From: a gamma proteobacterium symbiont of Lucinoma myriamae
Lineage (GTDB): Bacteria > Pseudomonadota > Gammaproteobacteria > GRL18
NCBI GenBank assembly: GCA_025655635.1
Contig: JAHXIM010000484.1
Span: 1 to 6,307, forward strand
Length of the DNA: 6,307 nt
Direction of reading: 5' to 3'
Shown here piece by piece: positions 1 to 6,178 of this stretch. The stretch's first letter is position 1. Every line of letters starts with the position of its first letter. The notes under the pieces are model-generated. The model did not search any database. It was not told the DNA's origin and was given only the letters and a program-made list of their open reading frames with translations. A program made the translations under genes and the position numbers.

Positions 1-92
1 AATTTGATCAGGAACAATTAAATTACAATTAATGTTGTACGATAATCTATCGATTCATGATGATTATCTTTTTTCAGGATCGACTACTTAGC
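1..92. other. Leader before aroQ, no supportable gene
   Basis: This AT-rich stretch has stop codons in all three forward frames. A run of nine sense codons (3-29) ending in TAA at 30-32 could be the tail of a gene entering from the left, but it is too short to judge. A GATAAT hexamer at 41-46 resembles a -10 element, yet no acceptable -35 hexamer lies 16-18 nt upstream of it. I therefore do not call a promoter here, although aroQ needs one here or further upstream. Confidence 0.4.
75..79 (+). promoter_or_regulatory. Probable aroQ ribosome binding site, decides the start
   Basis: CAGGA at 75-79 is the only Shine-Dalgarno-like purine stretch near the aroQ start. It lies 13 nt before the ATG at 93, which is a little long. 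It falls inside the longer open frame that begins with ATG at 57, and that ATG has no purine-rich element upstream. This favours position 93, which also places the conserved type II dehydroquinase N-terminus at the start of the protein. Confidence 0.45.
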
Positions 93-533
93 ATGTCAAA
101 AATATTGGTTCTTAATGGTCCCAACCTTAATTTATTAGGGGTTCGTGAGCCTACTCACTATGGCCAGACAACATTAGATGACATCAATAAAAATCTAGTG
201 ACACTGGCAGAAGAAGCCAGTCACGAGCTAGAGTGTTTTCAAAGTAATGCCGAACATCAACTCATCGAGAAAATTCACCAGGCATTGCAGTACAAAACAG
301 ATTTTATTATTTTTAACCCGGCTGCTTTCACCCACACCAGCGTTGCACTAAGGGATGCTTTATTGGGTGTCGACATTCCATTTGTCGAACTGCACTTGTC
401 TAATGTTTACAAGCGAGAAAACTTTCGTCATAAGTCATTTTTCTCCGACATTGCCATAGGTGTGATTAGTGGTCTGGGGCATAAGGGTTACGAATTCGCA
501 TTGCAATACGCATTTGCTCATATAGAAAAGTAA
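93..533 (+). CDS. aroQ: 3-dehydroquinate dehydratase, type II
   Basis: This cytosolic shikimate-pathway enzyme dehydrates 3-dehydroquinate to 3-dehydroshikimate on the route to chorismate and aromatic amino acids. The 146-residue product matches the usual length of the small dodecameric type II family. The N-terminus shows LVLNGPNLNLLG (5-16) followed by REPTHYG, with Arg18 and the catalytic general base Tyr23 on the mobile loop. QSN lies at 50-52, and NPAAFTHTSVALRDAL begins at the catalytic Asn75. VELHLSN carries Glu99 and His101, and FRH carries the substrate-binding Arg112. Roles are assigned from the family; the residues are read directly. The open frame extends upstream to an ATG at 57, but that would add 12 residues absent from the family and lacks a ribosome site. 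accB starts 38 nt after the stop, on the same strand, and the pair may share a transcript. Nothing is truncated. Confidence 0.96.
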   Translation: MSKILVLNGPNLNLLGVREPTHYGQTTLDDINKNLVTLAEEASHELECFQSNAEHQLIEKIHQALQYKTDFIIFNPAAFTHTSVALRDALLGVDIPFVELHLSNVYKRENFRHKSFFSDIAIGVISGLGHKGYEFALQYAFAHIEK

Positions 534-559
534 CATTATATAACTTAATACGTTAAACC

Positions 560-563
560 AAGG
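560..563 (+). promoter_or_regulatory. accB Shine-Dalgarno inside a small dyad
   Basis: AAGG at 560-563 sits 8 nt before the accB ATG, a near-ideal spacing. The surrounding bases 552-570 form an imperfect dyad: GTT-AAACC on the left and GGTTT-G-AAC on the right, with one bulged G. In RNA it would place the Shine-Dalgarno bases in the loop and upper stem. The stem is short and AT-rich, so any effect on translation is speculative. Confidence 0.55.
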
Positions 564-571
564 TTTGAACT

Positions 572-1024
572 ATGGATATCCGTAAAATAAAAAAACTTAT
601 TGAACTGCTGGATGAATCCGGCGTTGCAGAAATTGAAATTCATGAAGGCGAAGAGTCGGTAAGAATTTCACGCAATAGCCCTGCAGTCATGGCAGCACCT
701 CAGCAAGCTTTTGCTGCGCCTGCTCCTGTTGCAGCCCCTGCAGTTGCAGCTCCCATTGAAGCACCTGCAGCTGAGCCTGATAAAATAAGCGGTCATGAAG
801 TCAAATCACCTATGGTTGGTACTTACTATAGTGCCCCATCACCTGGCGCTCCGGAATTTGCCGAAGTAGGCAAGAAAGTCACCAAGGGTGATACCATCTG
901 TATTATTGAAGCAATGAAGCTGCTTAATCAGATTGAAGCTGATGTCAGCGGCACAGTGAAAGCTATTTGTATTGAAAATGGTGAGCCGCTTGAATATGGC
1001 CAGACCATTTGTATTATAGAATAA
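572..1024 (+). CDS. accB: Acetyl-CoA carboxylase biotin carboxyl carrier protein (BCCP)
   Basis: AccB is the cytosolic biotin carrier of acetyl-CoA carboxylase. Its biotin is carboxylated by AccC and then delivers CO2 to the AccA/AccD transferase to make malonyl-CoA for fatty acid synthesis. The 150-residue product is close to the 156 residues of E. coli BCCP. Residues 1-34 form the N-terminal segment (MDIRKIKKLIELLDESG start), and 35-70 are a flexible Ala/Pro-rich linker. The biotinyl domain occupies about 72-150. It contains SPMVGTYY (79-86), the bacterial 'thumb' APSPGAPE (88-95) and the biotinylation motif EAMKL with the modified Lys116 (codon 917-919). The domain ends with the usual IIE. 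A good ribosome site lies 8 nt upstream. accC follows after 62 nt, giving the standard accBC pair. In E. coli this operon is autoregulated by AccB; nothing here proves that it is in this organism. Confidence 0.97.
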   Translation: MDIRKIKKLIELLDESGVAEIEIHEGEESVRISRNSPAVMAAPQQAFAAPAPVAAPAVAAPIEAPAAEPDKISGHEVKSPMVGTYYSAPSPGAPEFAEVGKKVTKGDTICIIEAMKLLNQIEADVSGTVKAICIENGEPLEYGQTICIIE

Positions 1025-1075
1025 AGAACTTGTGAGTGACTCCTTGTACTCATTAATAAACACCATTTACACCAT

Positions 1076-1079
1076 GGAA
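1076..1079 (+). promoter_or_regulatory. accC ribosome binding site
   Basis: GGAA at 1076-1079 lies 7 nt before the accC ATG at 1087 and supports that start. An ATG at 1074 opens a seven-triplet frame (six codons and a stop) that overlaps the accC start, but it has no sign of being a real gene. Confidence 0.45.
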
Positions 1080-1086
1080 TCCTCTG

Positions 1087-2427
1087 ATGTTTGAGAAGAT
1101 AGTGATTGCCAATCGCGGTGAAATTGCACTGCGTATACAGCGTGCCTGTCGCGAATTAGGTATTAAAACCGTTGCGGTTCATTCAGATGCAGACAAAAAC
1201 CTCAAGCATGTGCTGCTTGCAGATGAATCAGTTTGCATCGGCCCTCCCCCTTCAGTTGACAGTTATTTAAATGTCCCTGCCTTGATCAGTGCTGCAGAAG
1301 TCACTGACTCTCAGGCGATTCATCCGGGTTATGGTTTTCTTTCTGAAAATGCTGACTTTGCCGAGCGTGTTGAAGAAAGCGGTTTTGTTTTTATCGGCCC
1401 TCGCCCTGAGTCAATTCGTACTATGGGCGATAAAGTTCAGGCCATTAAAGCCATGCTTAAAGCTGGCGTGCCCACAGTACCCGGTTCAGATGGTGCTTTA
1501 GGCGACGATCCTGACGAAAACATTCGTATAGGACAAAGAGTTGGTTATCCAGTTATTATTAAAGCTTCAGGCGGCGGAGGTGGTAGAGGCATGCGCGTTG
1601 TTCGCTCTGAAGCCAGTTTGCTTAATGCAATCTCACTCACTAAAACAGAAGCCGGTGCAACCTTTGGTAATGATGAAGTGTACATGGAAAAATTCCTTGA
1701 AACACCTCGTCATGTTGAAATTCAGGTCATTGCTGATGAGCATGGTAATGCAGTTCATCTGGGTGAACGTGACTGCTCTATGCAGCGTCGTCATCAAAAA
1801 GTTGTTGAAGAAGCACCCGCACCTGGTATTTCTGAAGAAACACGTAATAAAATCGGTGAACGTTGTGCTGAGGCCTGTCGTCAAATTGGTTATCGTGGGG
1901 CTGGCACATTTGAATTTTTATATGAAAATGGCGAATTTTATTTTATTGAAATGAATACCCGTATTCAGGTAGAGCATCCTGTTACTGAATTTATTACCGG
2001 AGTTGATCTGGTACGTGAACAATTACGTGTTGCTTCAGGCCTGCCGCTGAGTTTTTCTCAAAATGATATTAAAATTAAAGGTCATTCCATTGAGTGCCGT
2101 ATCAATGCAGAAGACTCAAAGACATTTATGCCTAGCCCCGGACGCATTGAGACCTATCATGCACCTGGCGGTCCTGGTGTCAGAGTAGATTCACATATTT
2201 ATAGTGGCTATACCGTACCACCTTATTATGACTCAATGATTGGTAAATTAATTACCTATGGCAGTACTCGTGATATTGCTATTGCCCGCATGAATACCGC
2301 TCTTAGCGAAATGGTAGTAGAGGGAATTAACACTAACATTCCTTTGCAGCAGGACATTATCTCTGATAGTGCATTTAAGGCTGGCGGTACAAATATTCAT
2401 TATCTTGAGAAAAAACTAGGCCTGTAA
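1087..2427 (+). CDS. accC: Acetyl-CoA carboxylase, biotin carboxylase subunit
   Basis: AccC uses ATP and bicarbonate to carboxylate the biotin on AccB, the first half-reaction of acetyl-CoA carboxylase. The 446-residue protein seems to align without gaps to the remembered E. coli AccC (449 residues), ending three residues earlier at KKLGL, so E. coli numbering can be used. The N-terminal Rossmann-like domain begins KIVIANRGEIALRI and contains HPGYGFLSEN. The ATP-grasp domain shows Lys116 in GDKVQAIKAM and the glycine-rich lid KASGGGGGRGMR starting at Lys159. It also has His209 in RHVEIQV, Cys230 in ERDCSMQRR, Lys238 in HQKVVEE, Glu276, and the metal/bicarbonate motif EMNTRIQVEHP with Glu288, Asn290 and Arg292. 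Arg338 lies in ECRINAED. All the catalytic residues I know of are present. prmA starts 11 nt after the stop, so cotranscription and perhaps translational coupling are likely. Confidence 0.98.
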   Translation: MFEKIVIANRGEIALRIQRACRELGIKTVAVHSDADKNLKHVLLADESVCIGPPPSVDSYLNVPALISAAEVTDSQAIHPGYGFLSENADFAERVEESGFVFIGPRPESIRTMGDKVQAIKAMLKAGVPTVPGSDGALGDDPDENIRIGQRVGYPVIIKASGGGGGRGMRVVRSEASLLNAISLTKTEAGATFGNDEVYMEKFLETPRHVEIQVIADEHGNAVHLGERDCSMQRRHQKVVEEAPAPGISEETRNKIGERCAEACRQIGYRGAGTFEFLYENGEFYFIEMNTRIQVEHPVTEFITGVDLVREQLRVASGLPLSFSQNDIKIKGHSIECRINAEDSKTFMPSPGRIETYHAPGGPGVRVDSHIYSGYTVPPYYDSMIGKLITYGSTRDIAIARMNTALSEMVVEGINTNIPLQQDIISDSAFKAGGTNIHYLEKKLGL

Positions 2428-2438
2428 GCAGCGTTATC

Positions 2439-3323
2439 ATGGCCTGGTTACAACTCACTCTTGAAGCAACTCATAGTAATAGTGAGCAATTGTCTGACCT
2501 TCTTAGTCAGGCGGGTGCAGTTGCTGTTACCATGCAGGATGCGCTTGATGATCCCATTTTTGAGCCACCTCCCGGCAGCACTCCCCTATGGAAGGAACTC
2601 CTGCTAACCGGCTTATTCGAAGCCGATATTGAGATTAACTCAGTACTTAGTTTTATCGAAGCTAACTATGGTGAGCTGCCTTCTTACACTCTTAACCCAT
2701 TAGAAGATAAAGACTGGATTCGTGCCTGGATGGATGATTTTAAACCCATGCAATTTGGTCAAAGACTATGGATATGCCCCAGCTGGCATATTCCCCCTGA
2801 TTCTGATGCAGTCAATATTATGCTTGATCCCGGTTTAGCTTTCGGTACCGGTACTCACCCAACCACCTCTTTATGTTTACAATGGCTGGATCAACATTTT
2901 CATGATTCGGTTGAAGTCATTGATTATGGTTGCGGCTCCGGTATTTTAGGCATTGCAGCCAATCTGCTTGGTGCGGATAAAGTCTATGCCGTTGATCTGG
3001 ATCCACAGGCACTTATGGCAACACAGGCTAATGCAAAAAAAAATGTCAGTGACAGACTGGAGACTTATTCAGTACCTGGGTTTAAGCAGCAATTTCCAAC
3101 ACTTCATTGTCCTCTGCTGATTGCCAATATACTTGCTGCCCCTTTAGTTGATTTAGCACCAATGCTGGCATCTCATGTCAGTCCTAATGGTAAAATTGTA
3201 TTATCAGGAATTTTAGCTGAGCAGGCAGAAAAAGTATCCACAGCCTATCAAAAATGGTTTAAAATTGATGACCTAACGCAGGAAGATGACTGGGTACGTA
3301 TTGTGGGAACCAAGTTAGAGTGA
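2439..3323 (+). CDS. prmA: Ribosomal protein L11 methyltransferase
   Basis: PrmA uses S-adenosylmethionine to trimethylate amino groups of ribosomal protein L11. The 294-residue product matches the family length (293 in E. coli). The N-terminal substrate-recognition domain spans roughly 1-85. The interdomain stretch carries DKDWIRAWMDDFKPMQFG (90-107). Then follow the PrmA signature LDPGLAFGTGTHPTTSLCL (129-147), SAM motif I VIDYGCGSGILGIAA (160-174), the acidic ribose-binding strand VYAVDLDP (182-189), and IANIL (228-232) at the catalytic loop. No clear Shine-Dalgarno lies in the 11 nt after accC, which suggests translational coupling. The frame ends with two in-frame stops, TGA then TAA. 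A run of nine A residues at 3035-3043 lies within codons for Ala-Lys-Lys-Asn; the frame is intact across it. Confidence 0.97.
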   Translation: MAWLQLTLEATHSNSEQLSDLLSQAGAVAVTMQDALDDPIFEPPPGSTPLWKELLLTGLFEADIEINSVLSFIEANYGELPSYTLNPLEDKDWIRAWMDDFKPMQFGQRLWICPSWHIPPDSDAVNIMLDPGLAFGTGTHPTTSLCLQWLDQHFHDSVEVIDYGCGSGILGIAANLLGADKVYAVDLDPQALMATQANAKKNVSDRLETYSVPGFKQQFPTLHCPLLIANILAAPLVDLAPMLASHVSPNGKIVLSGILAEQAEKVSTAYQKWFKIDDLTQEDDWVRIVGTKLE

Positions 3324-3349
3324 TAATACAGGATAAGCACCTGTTCAGC

Positions 3350-3380
3350 TCTTCATCATTAGCCACTGTAATAGTGAAGA
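3350..3380 (+). other. Hairpin in the prmA downstream spacer
   Basis: Bases 3350-3361 pair with 3369-3380. This gives a stem of about 12 positions with one G-T wobble and one C-A mismatch, around the 7-nt loop GCCACTG. No T-run follows on either strand, so it does not qualify as an intrinsic terminator. It could stabilise the 3' end of the accBC-prmA message or be part of a factor-dependent terminator, but this is inference from folding by eye. Confidence 0.35.
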
Positions 3381-3412
3381 ACTATGCAAATACATGATTT
3401 AGGACAGATAAT

Positions 3413-3441
3413 TTTACCCAATAATGTTAAAATCATACAAT
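3413..3441 (+). promoter_or_regulatory. Candidate sigma70 promoter for the DUF3426 gene
   Basis: TTTACC at 3413-3418 (4 of 6 to TTGACA) and TACAAT at 3436-3441 (5 of 6 to TATAAT) are separated by exactly 17 nt. Transcription would start near 3448 and give a leader of about 66 nt. A 7-bp dyad, ATGATTT at 3394-3400 and AAATCAT at 3430-3436, brackets the element. The 190-nt gap after prmA is the only long gene-free stretch between adjacent genes here, which fits an internal promoter. AT-rich DNA yields such matches by chance, so confidence is moderate. Confidence 0.4.
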
Positions 3442-3495
3442 AGCACCTATGCTTTATCCGAACAATACAATCCAAACTATATAAAGAGTTGAGTC

Positions 3496-3500
3496 AAGGA
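3496..3500 (+). promoter_or_regulatory. Ribosome binding site of the DUF3426 gene
   Basis: AAGGA at 3496-3500 precedes the ATG at 3514 by 13 nt, longer than usual. An in-frame TGA at 3490-3492 and the absence of any other start codon between it and 3514 make 3514 the only reasonable start. The first A residues of the site also belong to the 9-bp palindrome TTGAGTCAA (3489-3497). Confidence 0.45.
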
Positions 3501-3513
3501 AAATTTTCACCCA

Positions 3514-5118
3514 ATGTTTACTCACTGCCCAAATTGTCATACACATTTTGAAATTACTCAGGAATACCTTGATATTGCCCACGGTAAAGTGCGCTGTGGC
3601 CAGTGTGATCATGTATTTAATGCTCTGGACAATCTCTACAATGAGGAAACATCTGAGGCAACTAATAAGCCCTCTGAAACAACATCTGAGACCCCAGAAA
3701 TAAGCAATACTTCTGCAAGCAATGAATCTAACGATTTAGATGTTTCTATTCCTGCTGTCGATATTAAAGAAAAAATGGAACGTATTGTTGCCTCCTTGTC
3801 TGCGGCCACGCAAGAGTTAAAAAATGCACGTAAATCAACCACATTTCAAAAAACGCCTTCTGAAATCACACCTGAGGAAATAACACACACCGAAAGTTCA
3901 CCACTTGATGATGAACTATTGCAAATAGAAGACTCTCAACTTGCTGATGAACTATTACAAATTGAAGACTCGTTAGAAATTAATGAGCTCCCTCATGCAG
4001 AAGAAGTCCCGGGAGCTGAAGAGATAGCACCTGCTGAAGATGCTCTGGAAAGTGAAGAAAAACCCTCTGCTGAAGATGAACTTGATATAGTCGATTTTAA
4101 TAAAAATGATTCAGTGCAAAGCAATTCATCTTTATTCACTGATTTTAATGCAAATAAAGTTGATCCAAATGATATTGATATCCTTAACAGTCTCATAGAT
4201 GAACCAGATAAAAATACTTCTGACAATGATTTACTTAATGAGTTAGACGAGATTAACACTACTCTTTCAGATGAAAGCAAGCTAATAAATGATGAACTTT
4301 CCAGTCTGGATGATGAATTCGAACAACTTGATAATGGCGACGATCTATTAGCTGAATTAGAACAGCTTGAAAATGACTTTCTTAATAATACACCGATATC
4401 AGCAGCAGCAAGTCAGTCACAGATAGAGAGATCTTCTGCAGCCGAGCCTCCTGAAAATAACCATTCCTCTGAGGTTAGCAATGCTCCCCTCGATGATTTT
4501 TATACATCAACAGTCAATGTTGAAGAGCAAGGTGATTCACAGAAGTCTGAACAGAATAGCGTCAATAAATCAGAAAAATCATCTTCAATACAAGAGGAGA
4601 TAGTGCCTTCTTTTCTTACTCAGAATGATTCTAGCAGCAATAGTCCTATGGTCATTATCGGCTGGTTAGCAGCAACAATTATCTTATTACTGATGCTTGC
4701 TTCTCAATACCTGCATTTTAATAGTATTAAATTATCTCAGGATCCACAAATAAGACCATTTCTGGAATCCATATGTCCTTTGACAGGTTGTTCTTTGCCC
4801 TTGATGAAAACCCCTAAAAAAGTCATCACCGTCACTCATGACGTACGCACACATCCAACGGTCAAGAATGCATTAGAAATCCAGCTCACATTTAAAAATA
4901 AAGCCGCTTACACGCAAAGTTATCCAATACTAGAAATCACTTTTTCAAATCCTGTCGGTGAAATCATTGCACGTAGACAATTTTTACCTGATGAATATAT
5001 GAAAAGAGGGAGTTATTACACTTCAGGACTAAAAAGCAATCAAAGTCAGGAAATAAGCCTTAAAGTAGTCGATCCCGACCCTGATTCATTATTGAGCTTC
5101 CAATTTAATTATTTATAA
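3514..5118 (+). CDS. Zinc-ribbon and DUF3426 single-pass membrane protein
   Basis: The 534-residue protein has an MJ0042-type zinc ribbon at the N-terminus: Cys5-x2-Cys8 and Cys28-x2-Cys31, with KVRCGQCDHVFNA at 25-37. Residues about 40-375 are a low-complexity region dominated by Asp, Glu, Ser and Asn, with tandem repeats. One hydrophobic helix lies at about 379-397 (VIIGWLAATIILLLMLAS). The C-terminal domain (about 403-534) is typical of DUF3426: RPFLE-x2-CPLTGC-x-LP with Cys421 and Cys426, then a beta-rich segment including FLPDEYM. The predicted topology is zinc ribbon and acidic region in the cytoplasm and DUF3426 outside the inner membrane, but this is inferred. The family is common between prmA and dusB in gammaproteobacteria and its function is unknown to me. 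The acidic region makes this copy long for the family. The gene may have its own promoter, and dusB begins 37 nt downstream. Confidence 0.88.
   Translation: MFTHCPNCHTHFEITQEYLDIAHGKVRCGQCDHVFNALDNLYNEETSEATNKPSETTSETPEISNTSASNESNDLDVSIPAVDIKEKMERIVASLSAATQELKNARKSTTFQKTPSEITPEEITHTESSPLDDELLQIEDSQLADELLQIEDSLEINELPHAEEVPGAEEIAPAEDALESEEKPSAEDELDIVDFNKNDSVQSNSSLFTDFNANKVDPNDIDILNSLIDEPDKNTSDNDLLNELDEINTTLSDESKLINDELSSLDDEFEQLDNGDDLLAELEQLENDFLNNTPISAAASQSQIERSSAAEPPENNHSSEVSNAPLDDFYTSTVNVEEQGDSQKSEQNSVNKSEKSSSIQEEIVPSFLTQNDSSSNSPMVIIGWLAATIILLLMLASQYLHFNSIKLSQDPQIRPFLESICPLTGCSLPLMKTPKKVITVTHDVRTHPTVKNALEIQLTFKNKAAYTQSYPILEITFSNPVGEIIARRQFLPDEYMKRGSYYTSGLKSNQSQEISLKVVDPDPDSLLSFQFNYL
3901..3972 (+). 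repeat. Tandem 36-bp repeat, two copies, in the acidic region
   Basis: Copies at 3901-3936 and 3937-3972 differ at five of 36 positions and encode PLDDELLQIEDS and QLADELLQIEDS. Three of the five differences are in third codon positions and silent (TTG/TTA, ATA/ATT, TCT/TCG). This suggests an in-frame duplication that has since diverged while the protein sequence was kept. A third, strongly decayed copy may follow (LEINELPHAEE). Confidence 0.85.
3997..4086 (+). repeat. Degenerate 18-bp (6-residue) repeats, five units
   Basis: Five successive hexapeptides begin with Ala/Ser-Glu-Glu/Asp: AEEVPG, AEEIAP, AEDALE, SEEKPS and AEDELD. They start at nucleotides 3997, 4015, 4033, 4051 and 4069. DNA similarity is modest beyond the shared GCN-GAA-GAN codons, so the array is old, or maintained at the protein level. 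It lies 24 nt after the 36-bp repeat and has a different period. Confidence 0.6.
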
Positions 5119-5155
5119 TCTCTTTACTTATAGAGCGCGGAAATAATAAGTATTT

Positions 5156-6160
5156 ATGAATATTGGTTCCTGGCAATTTCAAGCACCGGAAATTTTAAAC
5201 CTTGCTCACCCTTTAGAAATATGCCCCATTTTTTTAGCTCCCATGGCAGGCATCACTGATCGCCCATTTAGACAGCTCTGTCGCCAATTAGGTGCAGCGA
5301 TGGCTATTTCTGAAATGGTCACATCCAAACCTGAACTATTAAATTCACTAAAAACCCGCACCCGCCTTAATCATGAAGGTGAAGAGCAGCCTGTATCTGT
5401 ACAGATTCTTGGTACTCAAGCAAAACAAATGGCTCATGCTGCACAGTTTAATGTGCAGCATGGTGCTGATATTATTGACATAAACATGGGCTGTCCCGCA
5501 AAGAAAGTATGCAAAGTCTCTGCAGGCTCAGCCTTGTTAAAGAATGAATTATTGGTCAGTGAGATTTTATCTGCCGTGGTTCAGGCTGTTTCTGTTCCCG
5601 TTACCTTAAAAATTCGCACCGGGTGGGATACAGACAACAAAAATGCCGTAAAAATTGCTCAAATTGCTGAGCAAAGTGGTATTCAGGCACTCACCATTCA
5701 TGGCCGAACACGTGCTTGCGCCTATAGCGGCGAAGCAGAATATGAAACAATTAAATCAGTAAAACAACAAGTTAGTATTCCCATCATAGCAAATGGTGAT
5801 ATAAATAGTGCAGAGAAGGCCTTACATGTAATACAATACACAGGCGTTGATGCAATCATGATTGGCCGGGCAGCTGTTCAAGCACCCTGGATCTTTTCGG
5901 ACATCAACCATTTTTTAGCAACAGGACAACATTTACCAGAACCATCATTACAGAAAAAAAGTGAAATAGTTCTTAGCTTACTGAGTGATTTATACTTATT
6001 TTATGGTGAATCACATGGAACAAGAATGGCAAGAAAACACCTTGCAGCAATAGTCAAACCTCTATCTGGTGGTGAGCAATTCTGGAAAAACATTAATAAA
6101 ATCTCTGATGCTCAGCAGCAATTTGCCATGACACATGATTTTTTTAATAGTTGTAACTAA
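5156..6160 (+). CDS. dusB: tRNA-dihydrouridine synthase B
   Basis: DusB is an FMN-dependent enzyme that uses NADPH to reduce specific uridines in the tRNA D-loop. The 334-residue protein has the TIM-barrel fold signature APMAGITDRPFRQLC (28-42), followed by SEMVTS (52-57). The active-site motif IDINMGCPAKKV (107-118) contains the proton-donating Cys113. The FMN/tRNA-binding segments are LKIRTGW with Lys152, LTIHGRTRAC with His182, IANGDI with Asn213, and IMIGRAA (235-241). The C-terminal helical region carries GTRMARKHL (288-296). The aromatic pair that I recall after ARKH in relatives is replaced here by Ala-Ala-Ile. Compared with E. coli DusB (321 residues), about 13 extra residues lie between the initial MNIGSWQF and APMAG. 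No strong ribosome site is seen; GGAA at 5139-5142 is about 13 nt from the ATG and AAG at 5148-5150 is closer. Cotranscription with the preceding gene is likely. Confidence 0.95.
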   Translation: MNIGSWQFQAPEILNLAHPLEICPIFLAPMAGITDRPFRQLCRQLGAAMAISEMVTSKPELLNSLKTRTRLNHEGEEQPVSVQILGTQAKQMAHAAQFNVQHGADIIDINMGCPAKKVCKVSAGSALLKNELLVSEILSAVVQAVSVPVTLKIRTGWDTDNKNAVKIAQIAEQSGIQALTIHGRTRACAYSGEAEYETIKSVKQQVSIPIIANGDINSAEKALHVIQYTGVDAIMIGRAAVQAPWIFSDINHFLATGQHLPEPSLQKKSEIVLSLLSDLYLFYGESHGTRMARKHLAAIVKPLSGGEQFWKNINKISDAQQQFAMTHDFFNSCN

Positions 6161-6178
6161 TATCAACTTATTATTTTT
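6146..6178 (+). terminator. Weak intrinsic-terminator-like hairpin at the dusB stop
   Basis: AATAGTTG (6146-6153) pairs with CAACT-T-ATT (6164-6172, one bulged T) around a 10-nt loop that includes the dusB stop codon. T5 follows at 6174-6178. The stem has only two G-C pairs, so termination would be weak. The position, exactly at the end of dusB and before a promoter-like region, is what makes it plausible. Confidence 0.3.

Noticed and set aside
57..92. Upstream in-frame ATG that would lengthen AroQ by 12 residues
   Set aside because: No ribosome site precedes it, the added residues are not part of the family, and the conserved N-terminus starts at the ATG at 93, which has CAGGA upstream.
514..542. 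TTGCTC-N17-TATATA as a promoter for accB
   Set aside because: The -35 matches at only three of six positions and the -10 at four. It lies mostly in aroQ coding sequence. In such AT-rich DNA this is no better than chance.
1034..1051. GAGTGACTC palindrome with a further ACTC in the accB-accC spacer
   Set aside because: Only four base pairs can form with a sensible loop, with no T-run and no link to a start site.
839..1066. Minus-strand open frame over the end of accB
   Set aside because: It mirrors the biotinyl domain coding sequence on the opposite strand and shows no recognisable protein features.
1074..1094. Tiny frame ATG-GAA-TCC-TCT-GAT-GTT-TGA overlapping the accC start
   Set aside because: It has no ribosome site of its own, and the GGAA within it fits the accC site. 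It is most likely chance.
1289..1954. Plus-strand alternative frames inside accC
   Set aside because: They are shadows of a highly conserved AccC frame whose catalytic residues are all intact.
3350..3380. Hairpin as an intrinsic terminator for the accBC-prmA transcript
   Set aside because: No T-run follows the stem on either strand, so it is reported only as a hairpin.
3636..4280. Minus-strand Ser/Leu-rich open frames opposite the acidic region
   Set aside because: They arise because GAA/GAT-rich codons read in reverse as Ser/Leu-rich sequence. There is no ribosome site or independent support.
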